64,000 nucleotides of DNA from Eustoma russellianum (GCA_036186865.1 AP025075.1:22531440-22595439), one strand, 5' to 3'; shown: positions 43,121 to 53,581, counted from the stretch's first letter. Made by a program: numbers and translations. Notes: generated from the sequence alone by a model not told the origin.

Positions 43121-45001
43121 ATGGCAATGACAACCTCAACCTCAACCTCTTCATCTTCCAAGCCTACTGCACTATTTTCCGGATCAAACACTAAAGCTCC
43201 TATGTTTGATGCCCAAAACTACTCTTTATGGAAATTTCGAATGATCAATCATTTGAAAGGCTGTGGATTTGATATATGGAGAGCTGTTGTCAAAGGAATT
43301 GAAGTTCCAATGATTACCAACTCAAAAGGAGAATCAATGTTTAAAGATGAGGATGACTACACCGACGAAGAAAAGATAAAGTTCGCCATCAATGGCAAAG
43401 CTTTTGACATTCTCTCTAGTGCTCTTACCACCACTGAGCTCATTAGACTCCAAGGTCTTGAAACAGCCCATGAGGCATGGAAAAGGCTTGAAATGATACA
43501 TGAAGGAACTGAGCAAGTAAGAATGGCCAAAAGACTCATGCTCATGAAGGAGTATGAGATGTTCGGAATGAAGAGTGGTGAGAAGATTGAGGAGACAATC
43601 GATCGATTCACACGAATAGTGAATCAACTCTCCATGGTTGACAAGAAAATCTCAAACGAAGACCTTGTCTCAAAACTCCTCAACTCTTTGCCAAGAGAAT
43701 GGACACCCAAAGTCACCGCCATCACTGAATCAAAGAATCTCAAGACTCTTACTCTTGATGAGTTATCCGGTAATCTTCTTACTCATGAGATTCTTATTGA
43801 TGAACAAAATAGGATGAATCCCATCAAGCCTACACAAACATCACACAAGGGATTGGTGGTAGAGTCCGATGATTCGGATGAGGAAGTTGCCCTTCTTGTA
43901 AGAAAATTTAGAAGAATGGCAACTAGAAACAAAGCTCAAGCAAGAAAGTTTTTCAAGAAACCATCTAAAGAAAAAGAAGCAAGTGAAAATTGCTATAGAT
44001 GTGGTCGACCCGGTCACTTCATTGCCGATTGCCACGTAAAAGAGCCGCAAAAGCAAGAGAAGAAGGTCTTTCCTCAAAAGAAGAAAGCCCTCAATGCGGA
44101 GGTAACCACGTGGGATGATCTCCTTTCGGAATCGGAAGGAGAAGAGAGTGAAGATCAAGGTGTTGGACTTGTGGCAATGGTTGAAAATCCAAAGGTTCAA
44201 CATACTTGTCTTATGGCGATAGAAGATGACCTTGAGGTAAATTCTAACCCTTCAAATTTGCATGATGAAATAGGAGATTTACAAGATGACTTTGAGAAAT
44301 TAAATTTGAAATATAAGCATTTAAAGAAAGAATTCAAGAAATGCATTTTAGAAAATAAGAGCTTGCATGACAAAAATATTTTGATGTTTCAAGAGCATGA
44401 TATCATACTTACCATGCATAAAACCGTAGCTCTTGAAAATGAAGAAATTAGAAAAGAATGTGAGAAACTAAAGTTAGACTTACAAAGACTAACAAATGGT
44501 AAAAACAACTTAGACATACTACTTGGAAATCAAAGGATTGGAAATGATAAATCCGGTTTAGGATTTAACTCATCATCTTCTTCTATTAAACCTAAGTCCT
44601 TAAAGAAAAAGGCAAACAATAGAAAAACACAACAAAATTCATCATCTTCTAAACCAAAGCATGTACCCACTTGTTTTTATTGCAACAAACTAGGACATGT
44701 AAAGAAAGCATGTAGAGCTAGATTTGAGAGCACATATGTTTGGAAGCCTAAGGGTCGAAAAACTAACCCTAAAGGACCCAACCATCAAAGGGTACCAATG
44801 CATACATCTTTTGGTTTTGTAGGCTCTCAAGATAAATGGAGTAGCCAAAGAAGAAGGAACCAAATGGCTTATGGACAGCGGATGTTCAACCCACATGACC
44901 GGAGACAAGACGTTGTTCACCAAGCTCAAGCTCCAAGATGGTGGAACGGTGCATTTTGGAAATGGGAGAGCCAAAATCCTTGGACATGGAGAAATTGGTA
45001 A
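43121..45001 (+). CDS. Element B gag
   Basis: 626 codons from ATG 43121 (MAMTTSTSTSSSSKPTALF). The frame is open 13 codons further upstream, but the ATG gives the usual start. PMFDAQNYSLWKFRMINHL and the UBN2-type gag domain occupy about residues 25-230. The first zinc knuckle CYRCGRPGHFIADC is near 290, a Glu/Lys-rich coiled-coil region follows (about 390-470) and the second knuckle CFYCNKLGHVKKAC is near 517. Two knuckles and a long spacer are typical of sireviruses. The last about 44 codons overlap pol in another frame and are not family-like, so the natural product probably shifts frame before 45001. Gag would form the cytoplasmic virus-like particle. Confidence 0.88.
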   Translation: MAMTTSTSTSSSSKPTALFSGSNTKAPMFDAQNYSLWKFRMINHLKGCGFDIWRAVVKGIEVPMITNSKGESMFKDEDDYTDEEKIKFAINGKAFDILSSALTTTELIRLQGLETAHEAWKRLEMIHEGTEQVRMAKRLMLMKEYEMFGMKSGEKIEETIDRFTRIVNQLSMVDKKISNEDLVSKLLNSLPREWTPKVTAITESKNLKTLTLDELSGNLLTHEILIDEQNRMNPIKPTQTSHKGLVVESDDSDEEVALLVRKFRRMATRNKAQARKFFKKPSKEKEASENCYRCGRPGHFIADCHVKEPQKQEKKVFPQKKKALNAEVTTWDDLLSESEGEESEDQGVGLVAMVENPKVQHTCLMAIEDDLEVNSNPSNLHDEIGDLQDDFEKLNLKYKHLKKEFKKCILENKSLHDKNILMFQEHDIILTMHKTVALENEEIRKECEKLKLDLQRLTNGKNNLDILLGNQRIGNDKSGLGFNSSSSSIKPKSLKKKANNRKTQQNSSSSKPKHVPTCFYCNKLGHVKKACRARFESTYVWKPKGRKTNPKGPNHQRVPMHTSFGFVGSQDKWSSQRRRNQMAYGQRMFNPHDRRQDVVHQAQAPRWWNGAFWKWESQNPWTWRNW

Positions 45002-47249
45002 TTCTTCCTTTACTATTAATAATGTACTATATGTAGAAGGGCTTAAGTATAATTTGATAAGTGTTAGCCAACTATGTGATGCTAATTTTCAAATTGAGTT
45101 TGTGAAAAGAAAATGTGTTGTGAAAAAGAACGATAAGATTGTTTTCGAAGCTATTCGTAAAAATGATGTTTACAAATTTAGCACACATGATTTGATATCA
45201 CAAAATGTTTCTTGCCTAGTTGCCAAAAACGATTTGACTCAACTATGGCATAGACGACTTGGACACATTAGTTTCAAGAATTTCAAAGAGATTTGCAAAA
45301 ATGAAAAAGTCCAAGGTCTTCCAAAATTGAATTTCGAAAATCATGGCTTATGCGACACTTGTCAAAAGGCAAAGCTTGTTAAAACAAGTTTCAAGCCCAA
45401 AAGTGAAATCTCCACCACCAAACCTCTACAATTGCTTCATATGGATTTGTATGGGGATATTGGTACAGCAAGTCTAAGTGGAAAACATTACACCTTTGTG
45501 GTGGTAGATGACTACTCTAGGTACACTTGGGTAATGTTCTTAGCTAAAAAGAATGATGCTTGTCAAGAATTTATAAAGCTTTGTAAGAGATTAGAAAATC
45601 AAAGAGAAGACACAATTAAGGAAATTAGAAGTGATAGAGGTGGTGAGTTTGATGGAGAGTTTCAAGAATTTTGTGTATCCAAAGGGTATGGACACAATTT
45701 TTCAGCTCCAAGAACTCCTCAACAAAATGGTGTTGCGGAAAGGAAAAATAGGACACTTCAAGAAATGAGTAGAGCCATGCTAAACGAATTTGAGCTACCC
45801 AAATATTTCTGGGCCGAAGCGGTAAATACCGCTTGTCATGTGATCAATAGAGTTTATTTGAGACCATTTCTCAAAAAGACTCCTTATGAGCTTTGGAAAG
45901 GTAGAATACCAAATATTGGTTATTTCAAGGTTTTTGGTTGTAAGTGTTTTATACTTAACACCAAAGACAACTTGGACAAACTCGATTTCAAAGCGGATGA
46001 AGGAATCTTTATGGGTTATGCTCAAAATAGCAAGGCATTTAGAGTATATAATAAGAGAAGTATGAAAGTCGAAGAATCCATTCATGTCAAGTTTAGTGAA
46101 TTCATTGATGATAAGTCAAACAATAATAATGATGATGATGAAGATGAAATAATCGAAGTAAGTCACATAGACAAATTTGAGGATCCAAAAGGTAATATTG
46201 TCATCGACCTTAGGATTGATCCACTTGAACCTAAGGTTGAAGATGAAGAAGTAGGAGGGGATACCTCAAATTTGCCGGACTCATATAAATATAGAAAAGA
46301 TCACCCTAAAGAGTTGATTCTAGGTGAAACTAGCCAAGGTGTAATGACAAGGAGAAAATTCAATGAAAATGCCTTCATTTCACAAGTTGAGCCTAAAAAT
46401 ATAAAAGAAGCAATAAATGATGAAGATTGGGTATCAGCTATGCAAGAAGAATTAAATCAATTTGAAAGAAGTGATGTGTGGGAATTAGTTGCTAAACCTA
46501 GTGATCATCCTGTAATTGGCACTAAATGGGTATTTAGAAATAAAATGGATGATAAAGGAAACATCACTAGAAACAAAGCTAGGTTAGTAGCCCAAGGCTA
46601 TAGGCAAGAGGAAGGCATAGACTACGATGAAACTTTTGCCCCCGTGGCTAGGTTAGAAGCTATTAGGATGTTATTAGCATATGCATGCTATAAGGATTTC
46701 AAACTATATCAAATGGATGTGAAATCCGCATTCTTGAATGGAATAATTCAAGAAGAGGTTTATGTAGCTCAACCTCCGGGGTTTGAAAATCATGATTATC
46801 CAAATCATGTTTTTAGACTCAAAAAGGCCCTTTATGGACTTAAACAAGCTCCTAGGGCTTGGTATGATAGATTAAGTAACTTCCTACTTGAAAACGAGTT
46901 TTCAAGAGGAAAAGTCGACACTACTCTTTTTATTAAAGAACAAGGAAACCATCAATTGCTTGTTCAAATTTATGTGGATGATATCATATTTGGTGCTACT
47001 AATGATTCTCTTTGTAAGCATTTTGCTAAATTGATGGAAGGAGAATTTGAAATGAGCATGATGGGTGAACTCAACTACTTTCTTGGTCTACAAATCAAGC
47101 AAACTCAAGATGGAGTGTACATATCTCAAACAAAGTATACGAAGGATTTGCTCAAGAAGTACAAATTCGAGGATGGAAGAAGTGTGAGTACTCCGATGAG
47201 CACAAGTACAAAGCTTGACAAAGACGAAAAGGAAAGCCGGTTGAGGTAA
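44871..47249 (+). CDS. Element B pol: protease, integrase, reverse transcriptase
   Basis: 792 codons in the +1 frame relative to gag; open from 44823 (TAG at 44820), overlapping gag by about 180 bases. Protease MDSGCSTHMTGD; GAG-pre-integrase LWHRRLGHISFKNF with CDTCQKAK; integrase core with HMDLYGDI, IRSDRGGEFDGEF and TPQQNGVAERKNR (DDE). Then RT with YQMDVKSAFLNGI, LYGLKQAPRAWYDRL and IYVDDIIFGATN (YVDD). It ends prematurely at 47249 because one base is missing near 47231-47235; RNase H continues in the next frame. All catalytic residues visible are intact. Confidence 0.9.
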   Translation: MDSGCSTHMTGDKTLFTKLKLQDGGTVHFGNGRAKILGHGEIGNSSFTINNVLYVEGLKYNLISVSQLCDANFQIEFVKRKCVVKKNDKIVFEAIRKNDVYKFSTHDLISQNVSCLVAKNDLTQLWHRRLGHISFKNFKEICKNEKVQGLPKLNFENHGLCDTCQKAKLVKTSFKPKSEISTTKPLQLLHMDLYGDIGTASLSGKHYTFVVVDDYSRYTWVMFLAKKNDACQEFIKLCKRLENQREDTIKEIRSDRGGEFDGEFQEFCVSKGYGHNFSAPRTPQQNGVAERKNRTLQEMSRAMLNEFELPKYFWAEAVNTACHVINRVYLRPFLKKTPYELWKGRIPNIGYFKVFGCKCFILNTKDNLDKLDFKADEGIFMGYAQNSKAFRVYNKRSMKVEESIHVKFSEFIDDKSNNNNDDDEDEIIEVSHIDKFEDPKGNIVIDLRIDPLEPKVEDEEVGGDTSNLPDSYKYRKDHPKELILGETSQGVMTRRKFNENAFISQVEPKNIKEAINDEDWVSAMQEELNQFERSDVWELVAKPSDHPVIGTKWVFRNKMDDKGNITRNKARLVAQGYRQEEGIDYDETFAPVARLEAIRMLLAYACYKDFKLYQMDVKSAFLNGIIQEEVYVAQPPGFENHDYPNHVFRLKKALYGLKQAPRAWYDRLSNFLLENEFSRGKVDTTLFIKEQGNHQLLVQIYVDDIIFGATNDSLCKHFAKLMEGEFEMSMMGELNYFLGLQIKQTQDGVYISQTKYTKDLLKKYKFEDGRSVSTPMSTSTKLDKDEKESRLR

Positions 47250-47263
47250 CAAAATATAGGGGT

Positions 47264-47914
47264 ATGATTGGTAGTTTACTTTATTTGACTGCTAGTAGGC
47301 CGGATATTTTGCATGCTGTGTGCTTATGTGCTAGATTTCAAAGTATGCCTAAGGAATCGCATTTAGTTGCCATTAAACGTATCTTTCGGTATTTAAAAGG
47401 AACTTTGAACTTCGGATTGTTTTATCCCAAAAATGGTTGTTTTGATCTAAGAGGATATAGTGACTCCGACTATGCTGGAAATCTTGTTGATAGGAAAAGC
47501 ACCTCCGGGACATGTCAATTCCTTGGAGATTGCTTAGTTTCTTGGTTCTCTAAGAAACAAAATAGTGTATCACTATCAACGGCGGAATCCGAATATATAT
47601 CGGCCGCTTCATGTTGTGCACAACTACTTTGGATGACAAACACATTGAATGATTACAATGTTAAGTTTGATAAAGTTCCCATCCTATGTGACAATACCTC
47701 AGCTATAAGTATAGCACAAAACCCGGTTCATCATAGTAGAACAAAACACATTGAAGTGAGACATCACTTCATAAGAGATTGCATCCAAAAAGGTTTGGTA
47801 TGCATTGAGTTTGTTTCAACAAATGACCAATTGGCAGATATCTTTACCAAATCTCTTCCCACCAAGACATTCGAATCAATTAGAACAAGATTAGGAATGA
47901 TAAACATCAGTTAA
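47264..47914 (+). CDS. Element B RNase H domain (separated by frameshift)
   Basis: 216 codons beginning MIGSLLYLTASRPDILHAVC, normally internal to pol. RNase H motifs: GYSDSDYAGNLVDRKSTSG (Asp), LSTAESEYISAASCCAQ (Glu), ILCDNTSAISIAQNPVHHSR (Asp), ending in NDQLADIFTKSLP. Catalytic residues are intact. The Met at 47264 is probably not a real start. Confidence 0.9.
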   Translation: MIGSLLYLTASRPDILHAVCLCARFQSMPKESHLVAIKRIFRYLKGTLNFGLFYPKNGCFDLRGYSDSDYAGNLVDRKSTSGTCQFLGDCLVSWFSKKQNSVSLSTAESEYISAASCCAQLLWMTNTLNDYNVKFDKVPILCDNTSAISIAQNPVHHSRTKHIEVRHHFIRDCIQKGLVCIEFVSTNDQLADIFTKSLPTKTFESIRTRLGMINIS

Positions 47915-47945
47915 GGGGATGAAAAATGGAAAACCCAAATAGGGG

Positions 47946-48056
47946 GCACGTCGAACGATCGACGTGTCTAAAACGAGAGATCGACGTACGTCGATCTCTG
48001 ACATCGATCGATCGACGTACGTCGAACTCTGACGTCGATCGATCGACGTCATCGAA
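47946..48056. repeat. Internal palindrome array upstream of the extra ORF
   Basis: Contains a perfect 24-bp palindrome at 47976-47999 (AGAGATCGACGT and its mirror complement) and GACGTCGATCGATCGACGTC (48031-48050). The same core motifs occur in the LTR array, but here between RNase H and the extra ORF. Confidence 0.9.
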
Positions 48057-48065
48057 TTCTGCAGC

Positions 48066-48072
48066 TATAAAT
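48066..48072 (+). promoter_or_regulatory. TATA-like box before the extra ORF
   Basis: TATAAAT in the context CAGCTATAAATTTCTGCAG, 16 bases after the palindrome array and about 238 bases before ATG 48310. The intervening CT-rich stretch (48090-48300) looks like a plant 5' UTR. This may be an internal promoter; the call is positional. Confidence 0.4.
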
Positions 48073-48309
48073 TTCTGCAGAAACGCAACCCTCCCTCACC
48101 TCTTCCCTGTTCCAGCAGCAAAACCCTAAGAGAGCAGCCGTTTTTTCTCTTCCAAAAAACGTTTCTCTCTTCAAATTCATCTCCAAATCAAGATCTAACT
48201 CATTTCTACTCTTAAATCTTGAGTTCCTCCCTTGAAATCTTCCATTTCAACCTAAAATCCCCAAAATTTCAAATCCAAAAACTGTTCTAGCCCTAAAAAT
48301 TCTCCTCAA

Positions 48310-49566
48310 ATGTCTTCAAGAAGCAAGAATACAACCAAGAGACCAAGATCCTCTAGGGGTGAAGGTTCAAGCTCTTCTCGTGGTCAATCCTCTCAACCTA
48401 GAAGAAAGCAACCTATGGATGAAAGTGGGGCTCAAGTACTTGAAGAACTTAGGAGTGAGTTGACCCTCTCAAACTTCCCTTGGGTCAAAACCAAAGATGC
48501 AAAGGATGCTTTGGAGGAACCCCTAATCCCTGGGCACGTAAGTTATATCTCTAGACATTCTCAAAATTTGTTTAATAAGTGGGAAGATGATCAGAGAGCC
48601 ACTATCCCACTCAAATTGCTTAGAATAAACGATATTCTAAGCAATGATGAACTAAAAGACATCATTGAGTGGTTAGATTTTCAAGAGTGGAGGAGTATTT
48701 GGAATCAACAAGAGATGCTAAAAATGTCCACTACGTATACAAGGCTTTTTTATGCAAACTTATGGATTGAGTATTTGAATGGTATTCCTTTTGCTCTAAA
48801 CTCGGTTATTGATGGGCATCATTTGAGGTTAACAATTGCAAAAATCTGCAATTTGATTGGTGTGCCAAATGAAGGATACTATGAGTTTGATGTTTGGAAA
48901 TGGGATACGGCTAGGTGGAAGGTTTCCGAAGATGAGGTAAAAACCTTCTTAGGTTTTCATCCTAGTAAAAACACTAATGATATGCCTTTGGTTTACCGTA
49001 CCCTTCTTGCCATTGTTACATTCTGTGTCAATGGTAAATCTGCCAAATTGCCTAGTAACCTCGACTTTTACATAGCATATAGAATAGCTAACCGAGAGAA
49101 GGTTAACTTTGGAAACCTTTTTATGACGAACGTAGTGGAGGCCGCAACCAAACAAAACAAGGCCCTTCCCTACAGTAATCTTATCTATAGAATGCTTGTG
49201 AAGTCGGGAATTTATGTGGATGATATGGATGTTGACAATATAACGCACAAAGACTACTATGACAAAGTCAACATCCAACAAATCCTGAAATCTAGAAAAG
49301 AGGCAATGAGGAAAGAGCAAGAGGAAGAACGAGATGAAGAAGAAGACATTCCGGATGAGGCACCCATTCCGGAACCGGAGACACAAGCTCAAACAAGTCG
49401 CTTAAGCTCAAATGTCCCGGAACTACAAGCTCAAGTCCTCAGTCTTCAACAGGAGGTTGGCGAGCTAAAGGGCAAAGTGACGGTGCATGAATCACGATTT
49501 GCCAAGTTCAAGGCCAAAATGAAAGCGTGTATTCCTGGAGTTACGTTTTCGTCTGATGAAGACTAG
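48310..49566 (+). CDS. Extra 3' ORF of element B (sirevirus env-like position)
   Basis: 418 codons, intact. N-terminus basic and Ser-rich (SRSKNTTKRPRSSRGEG), a possible nuclear signal. Residues of about 60-330 form a globular region (EWLDFQEWRSIWNQQ, YANLWIEYLNGIPFALNS, KICNLIGVPNEGYYEFD) resembling the plant family annotated as putative plant transposon protein. Then comes an acidic stretch (EEERDEEEDIPDEAP) and a C-terminal coiled coil (VPELQAQVLSLQQEVGELKG). No signal peptide or convincing transmembrane helix is visible, so env is only a positional name. It starts 396 bases after the RNase H stop. Being undamaged while pol is broken, it may be expressed independently. Function unknown. 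Confidence 0.85.
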   Translation: MSSRSKNTTKRPRSSRGEGSSSSRGQSSQPRRKQPMDESGAQVLEELRSELTLSNFPWVKTKDAKDALEEPLIPGHVSYISRHSQNLFNKWEDDQRATIPLKLLRINDILSNDELKDIIEWLDFQEWRSIWNQQEMLKMSTTYTRLFYANLWIEYLNGIPFALNSVIDGHHLRLTIAKICNLIGVPNEGYYEFDVWKWDTARWKVSEDEVKTFLGFHPSKNTNDMPLVYRTLLAIVTFCVNGKSAKLPSNLDFYIAYRIANREKVNFGNLFMTNVVEAATKQNKALPYSNLIYRMLVKSGIYVDDMDVDNITHKDYYDKVNIQQILKSRKEAMRKEQEEERDEEEDIPDEAPIPEPETQAQTSRLSSNVPELQAQVLSLQQEVGELKGKVTVHESRFAKFKAKMKACIPGVTFSSDED

Positions 49567-50101
49567 ATGATTTTTTTTTACCCTATTCTAGCGTAGTTCT
49601 GTGTTGAAACTTGGTGTGCTTTAACTTTACTATTGTTTGATGCTTTCAAAAAGGGGGAGAATGACTTAAGTATTGTTTTAAGTATTGTTTAAGTATTGTT
49701 TTGACTCATTTTGACTGATTGGTATTATGGCTTATCAGCATTGTTGGCATTGTGGTTGTCTTGATTTGGTGGCATTGTTGGTATCATTGGCATTGTTGGG
49801 TTCTTGGTATATTTGATTATCTTTTTGGCTTGATGAAAAATGGCATGTTGCTTAAGTGGCTTATGTGTTACAATGGTAAATTGTTTTTGGCAAAAAGTTT
49901 GAAAAATGCAAACCATTGAAAATTGTTTATTGGTTGAGGGGGAGCAAATGTAAGGAAGAGTATTTTGATTGGGTTCAAAATTGATTTTTTAAAGTAAAGA
50001 GTGCATATACTTAGGGGGAGATTGATGCTTTTCAAATTTTGAAACATTCAGACAATTGAAACGGAGCAAAAACTTTTTAGAATCCTGGTTTTGAAATCAT
50101 C
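49567..50101 (+). other. Element B 3' non-coding region with repeated PPT-like motifs
   Basis: GGGGGAG occurs at 49653-49659, 49938-49944, 50014-50020 and (true PPT) 50107-50113. Repeated PPT signatures before the 3' LTR are known in sireviruses. Confidence 0.75.
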
Positions 50102-50115
50102 AAAAAGGGGGAGAT
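50102..50115 (+). other. Polypurine tract of element B
   Basis: AAAAAGGGGGAGAT ends directly at the TG of the 3' LTR. Confidence 0.9.
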
Positions 50116-51452
50116 TGTAAGATTATAAAATGTTTTGATGATATAAAAAGATGTTTGATTTCACACCTTAAGTTCAAAATAAATTAAACATGTGCGAAAC
50201 GTAAATTTTTCATAGACCGGTTGAAAAACACGTCATCCCCTCAGGTACCACATGGCAAGATCCATGAAAAACTTGGAAAACGTTTGAGATCTTAGATCCA
50301 CGTCAAGAGACATGGATCGATCGACGTCTGACTGAGAGACGTCGATCTCTCAGCAGGCACACGTCGATCGATCGACGTCTTACTGAGAGACGTCGATCTC
50401 TCAGCAGAAACACGTCGATCGATCGACGTCTGACTGAGAGACGTCGATCTCTCAGCAGGCACACGTCGATCGATCGACGTCTGACTGAGAGACGTCGATC
50501 TCTCAGCTCTGGCACGTAGATCGATCGACGTCTCCAGAATTCAAAATTTTTCAAACGTTGGAACAAAATCCAAGGGAGATTTATGATGTTTTCTCTCTCC
50601 AATCTTGCTCAAATTTCTTGTGGACTTTAACCCAACATACTACATGCTTCCTTGACTATTTTAACCATGTCTAAGATTCTCTAGGGTGGCTATCCAAGAT
50701 CAAATCACTTCATAGGTTGGCTAAAGACTATTTGGGCACTATTTTGACATTTTTGAAGATGAAGACTTGGTGGAAGGCCTCAAAAACGTGGTGAACTTCT
50801 CCTATAAATGTAGAAGGCTTGGATGAAGCAATAACACACTTTCTACATCATCTAGCTTCATTTTACATTGTTGTACATTTCTCTCATACTTGTAAATTTG
50901 TTCAAAGCTTGTCTAGCTTTCTTTGATCTTCATTGTTGTATATTGAGAGAAATAGAGTCAAGCACAAGAGGAACCATAATTATTTGATCTCTAGCTTGTG
51001 CTTAGACTTGTGAGAAAGTGTGATCCTTACCATATTTCTTCAACCCACTGTGAGAAGTTCTTGAGGGAACTTTTGTTGAAGTTGTGAGGAAGCAAGAAGT
51101 TGTTCTTGCTAATAGCTGTAGTTGCTGTGGTTGCACAAGTGTGTTTTGTGCAAGAAGTTGCTGTTGTTGTAGCTTACACTAAAGTGTTAGTGTAAGTGTT
51201 GCTGTGGTTGTTCTTATTGTTCATAATAAGAAGAGTAGTTGTTGAAAATCCACTTTGGAAACAAAGTGGTAGTGGAGTAGAATCATTTACGATTCGAACC
51301 ACTCTATATCCGGTGTACTCTTTCATTGTCTCTCATCTCCAATTCTTGCTCTGATTTTGAATATCTTTTTGAGTTGAGAAAAATAAGAAAATTCCGCAAA
51401 AGAGCCAAACACTCTATTCACCCCCCCTCTAGAGTGTATTTCGGACCTCACA
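50116..51452 (+). repeat. 3' LTR of element B (1337 bp)
   Basis: Same length as the 5' LTR; every block I compared, including the five-unit array (50310-50535), is identical. Confidence 0.95.
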
Positions 51453-51457
51453 TTTCT

Positions 51458-51595
51458 GATATATATAGAACTGATAAATTATGACTGGATAAAGATTGGG
51501 ATAATGACGAAGGGCTAGTTTCCTGAGATGGTGTAGATAGAGGATGAATGGAGAAAGGGAATGAGTCCTCATGAAATCTGACATCCCTTGAGACA
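51458..51595 (-). pseudogene. Copia G integrase-RT linker fragment
   Basis: A 138-bp island of element G between nested insertions B and C. On the minus strand it reads VHVSRDVRFHEDSFPF, the integrase C-terminal signature, followed by a Ser/Pro-rich linker. Upstream it joins the INT block ending at 55828. Confidence 0.8.
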
Positions 51596-51600
51596 TGCAC
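51596..51600. repeat. Element C target-site duplication, left
   Basis: TGCAC, repeated at 55823-55827. Confidence 0.85.
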
Positions 51601-53456
51601 TGTTATGTCCATCAAATTGTTAATGTGAAATGCATGCAAAACTCCAATGCGAAATATACATATGCGCATGCAACACTTAAAACAAAAATATATTATATAT
51701 ATTTACACATACCCGGTTACGAGGAAAAGAAAAAGAAAATAAAATAAAACCATAGTATCCTAAGGTGATTAGGAGAAGAAAAGTTACAATTTACATCACC
51801 TTAAACTCATAGTTATCTTAGAGTTACACTAATCTAATTACACTAGAATTCTATCTAAAACTAACCTATATTTATACATACGCATCACACAATTCTTACA
51901 CTAAGACTAAACAAAAAAATCGACAGCCCCATAATCCTCCACAATCAGCCGCCATCCTTCTTCGACTCTTCCAAGAAAATTCTCAGCCTCAGAAATTTTT
52001 CATCCTGCCGCCAGTAAGCTTTACGGAACAAGCCACATTTATTTCTCCCTTTAACTTCTTCAATACTCATATTAACAAACAAACAGTAGCCCACTTATAT
52101 TTTTCCAAATAGTCAAGCCTCCAGCCGCTAGTTTTATGAAGGAATTTAATTAATTCTTGGTCAGTTTCCAACCCCCAATTCTTTGCGTAGTACATCTAGA
52201 CATGAGGCAATTACCCTTACTATATATACTATGATTTTTCAATGTTATTATACTATTTTCATATTAAATTGGATCATGCACGTTTATTTGTGATTGTATA
52301 GATTGTTGAATATATATATATGTATTCAATGTAATTATGTACCAATCATATATATGAATATGTTTAGGTATGTGTCGCAGAAAGATATATGTACGAATAT
52401 ATCAAAATTGAATTTTTGTTTCTCGTTTGAATGTTGACGTTGCAGCCATGTGTTTTTCAAAGATATGTGGGATTTTGAAAGTAAAAAGGGTGAATTTGGG
52501 CATGGACCGAAAAGTACTTTCAAAAAGAGAGGAAGGGAGAAGACGGAAACATTTCAAAGCATTAATGGGTTGAAATACGTTTTCCGTCACTTTTAAAACG
52601 TTCATCAAAGTGTTTGCTGCTTCGACATTTCAATGTATATATTGCAGCAAATGGTGTGGGACATTTTATATTTTTGTCTTGGAGAACCTTTTCCTTAATT
52701 TGCTTTGCATTTTAAAAGTTATTTCCTTACTTTTCTTTGCATTTTAAAAGTTATTTTGCAAAGTCTCCAAAAGTTTCTTTGTTGCTTTAGCTACAGTATG
52801 TCGACAATTTGAACAAAATATATGTTTGTAAATGTTTTAAAGAAAAAAAGGCTATCGGTTGAATGTTTAGTTTGACAATTGAAATCGTAAGTATATATGT
52901 ATGATATTATGGATGTTATATTATATACATGTATACATTGGATTGTGTAGGAGTTCTTTTAAAAGTGGGCCGAGGGCGAAACGTGTAAGTATAAGCGCGT
53001 ATATACACGTGTATGGAATTGAAACGGAAATAAAATTGGTAAACGAATAAGTATAATGGTAAATGAAAAAGTGTTTAAAGTTTTACTTGTCAACTTGCTG
53101 GATTAAGTGTGGAAATTAAAGTTTTTTGTCCTTTTCCAAAGCAACCATCTCAGGCCTTTAGGAAGAAAGGAAGGATTTGCCCCAATACCAAGCATAGATG
53201 CCAGCGGGGTTGGGAAGAAGAGATTCCGCGTAGAAAGTTAATTCGTCAAAAAGGTAGGTGCATACTATTTATTCTTTCAAAATGGTATGAAGTTGCATGC
53301 TCAAAACAGTATTTTATATGTTTATTGTTGCTCTTTTATGCTTGTTTCATCCATGATCTTATTGATGTATCACAAAGTGTTTATTTTTGTTCTTTTATTC
53401 GTGATTCGAATGTGATCCTATTGATGTATTCTCCTTGTGATGATATGAAACCTATA

Positions 53457-53466
53457 TGTATGGAAA
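53457..53466. repeat. Pack-MULE target-site duplication, left
   Basis: TGTATGGAAA, repeated exactly at 54875-54884; 9-11 bp is typical of Mutator-like elements. Confidence 0.93.
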
Positions 53467-53581
53467 GAGTTAATTGCACCTGGTATCCATTCTTTTCCAC
53501 CAAGTTTTAAGTAGCATCCAATGTTTCATGAAACACACTTGCCATCCAGACTTATAGGGTCAATAGACACCTGGCATCCGG
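53467..53581. repeat. Left TIR of Pack-MULE (115 bp)
   Basis: Begins GAGTTAATTGCACCTGGTAT and ends CACCTGGCATCCGG; mirrored by 54760-54874 with three C/T differences. Confidence 0.93.

Larger units (their letters stand above)
41721..51452 (+). mobile_element. Sirevirus-like Ty1/Copia element B, very young
   Basis: 9.73 kb. Two LTRs of 1337 bp with no difference that I can find, a perfect PBS TGGTATCAGAGCC (43060-43072), gag with two zinc knuckles, pol, an extra 418-codon ORF after pol, four GGGGGAG motifs before the 3' LTR and TSD TTTCT. The extra 3' ORF, multiple PPT-like motifs and palindromic LTRs are features described for the Sirevirus (SIRE/Maximus) lineage. Two single-base frame breaks (44823-45001 and about 47231) disable the polyprotein as read. 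Confidence 0.94.

Noticed and set aside
43334..43627. Minus-strand frames inside element B gag (also 43357-43611, 43841-44203, 48949-49392)
   Set aside because: Shadows of well-supported plus-strand coding frames, without any domain.
48310..49566. A true retroviral envelope gene
   Set aside because: No signal peptide, transmembrane helix or cleavage site is visible; only the position is env-like.
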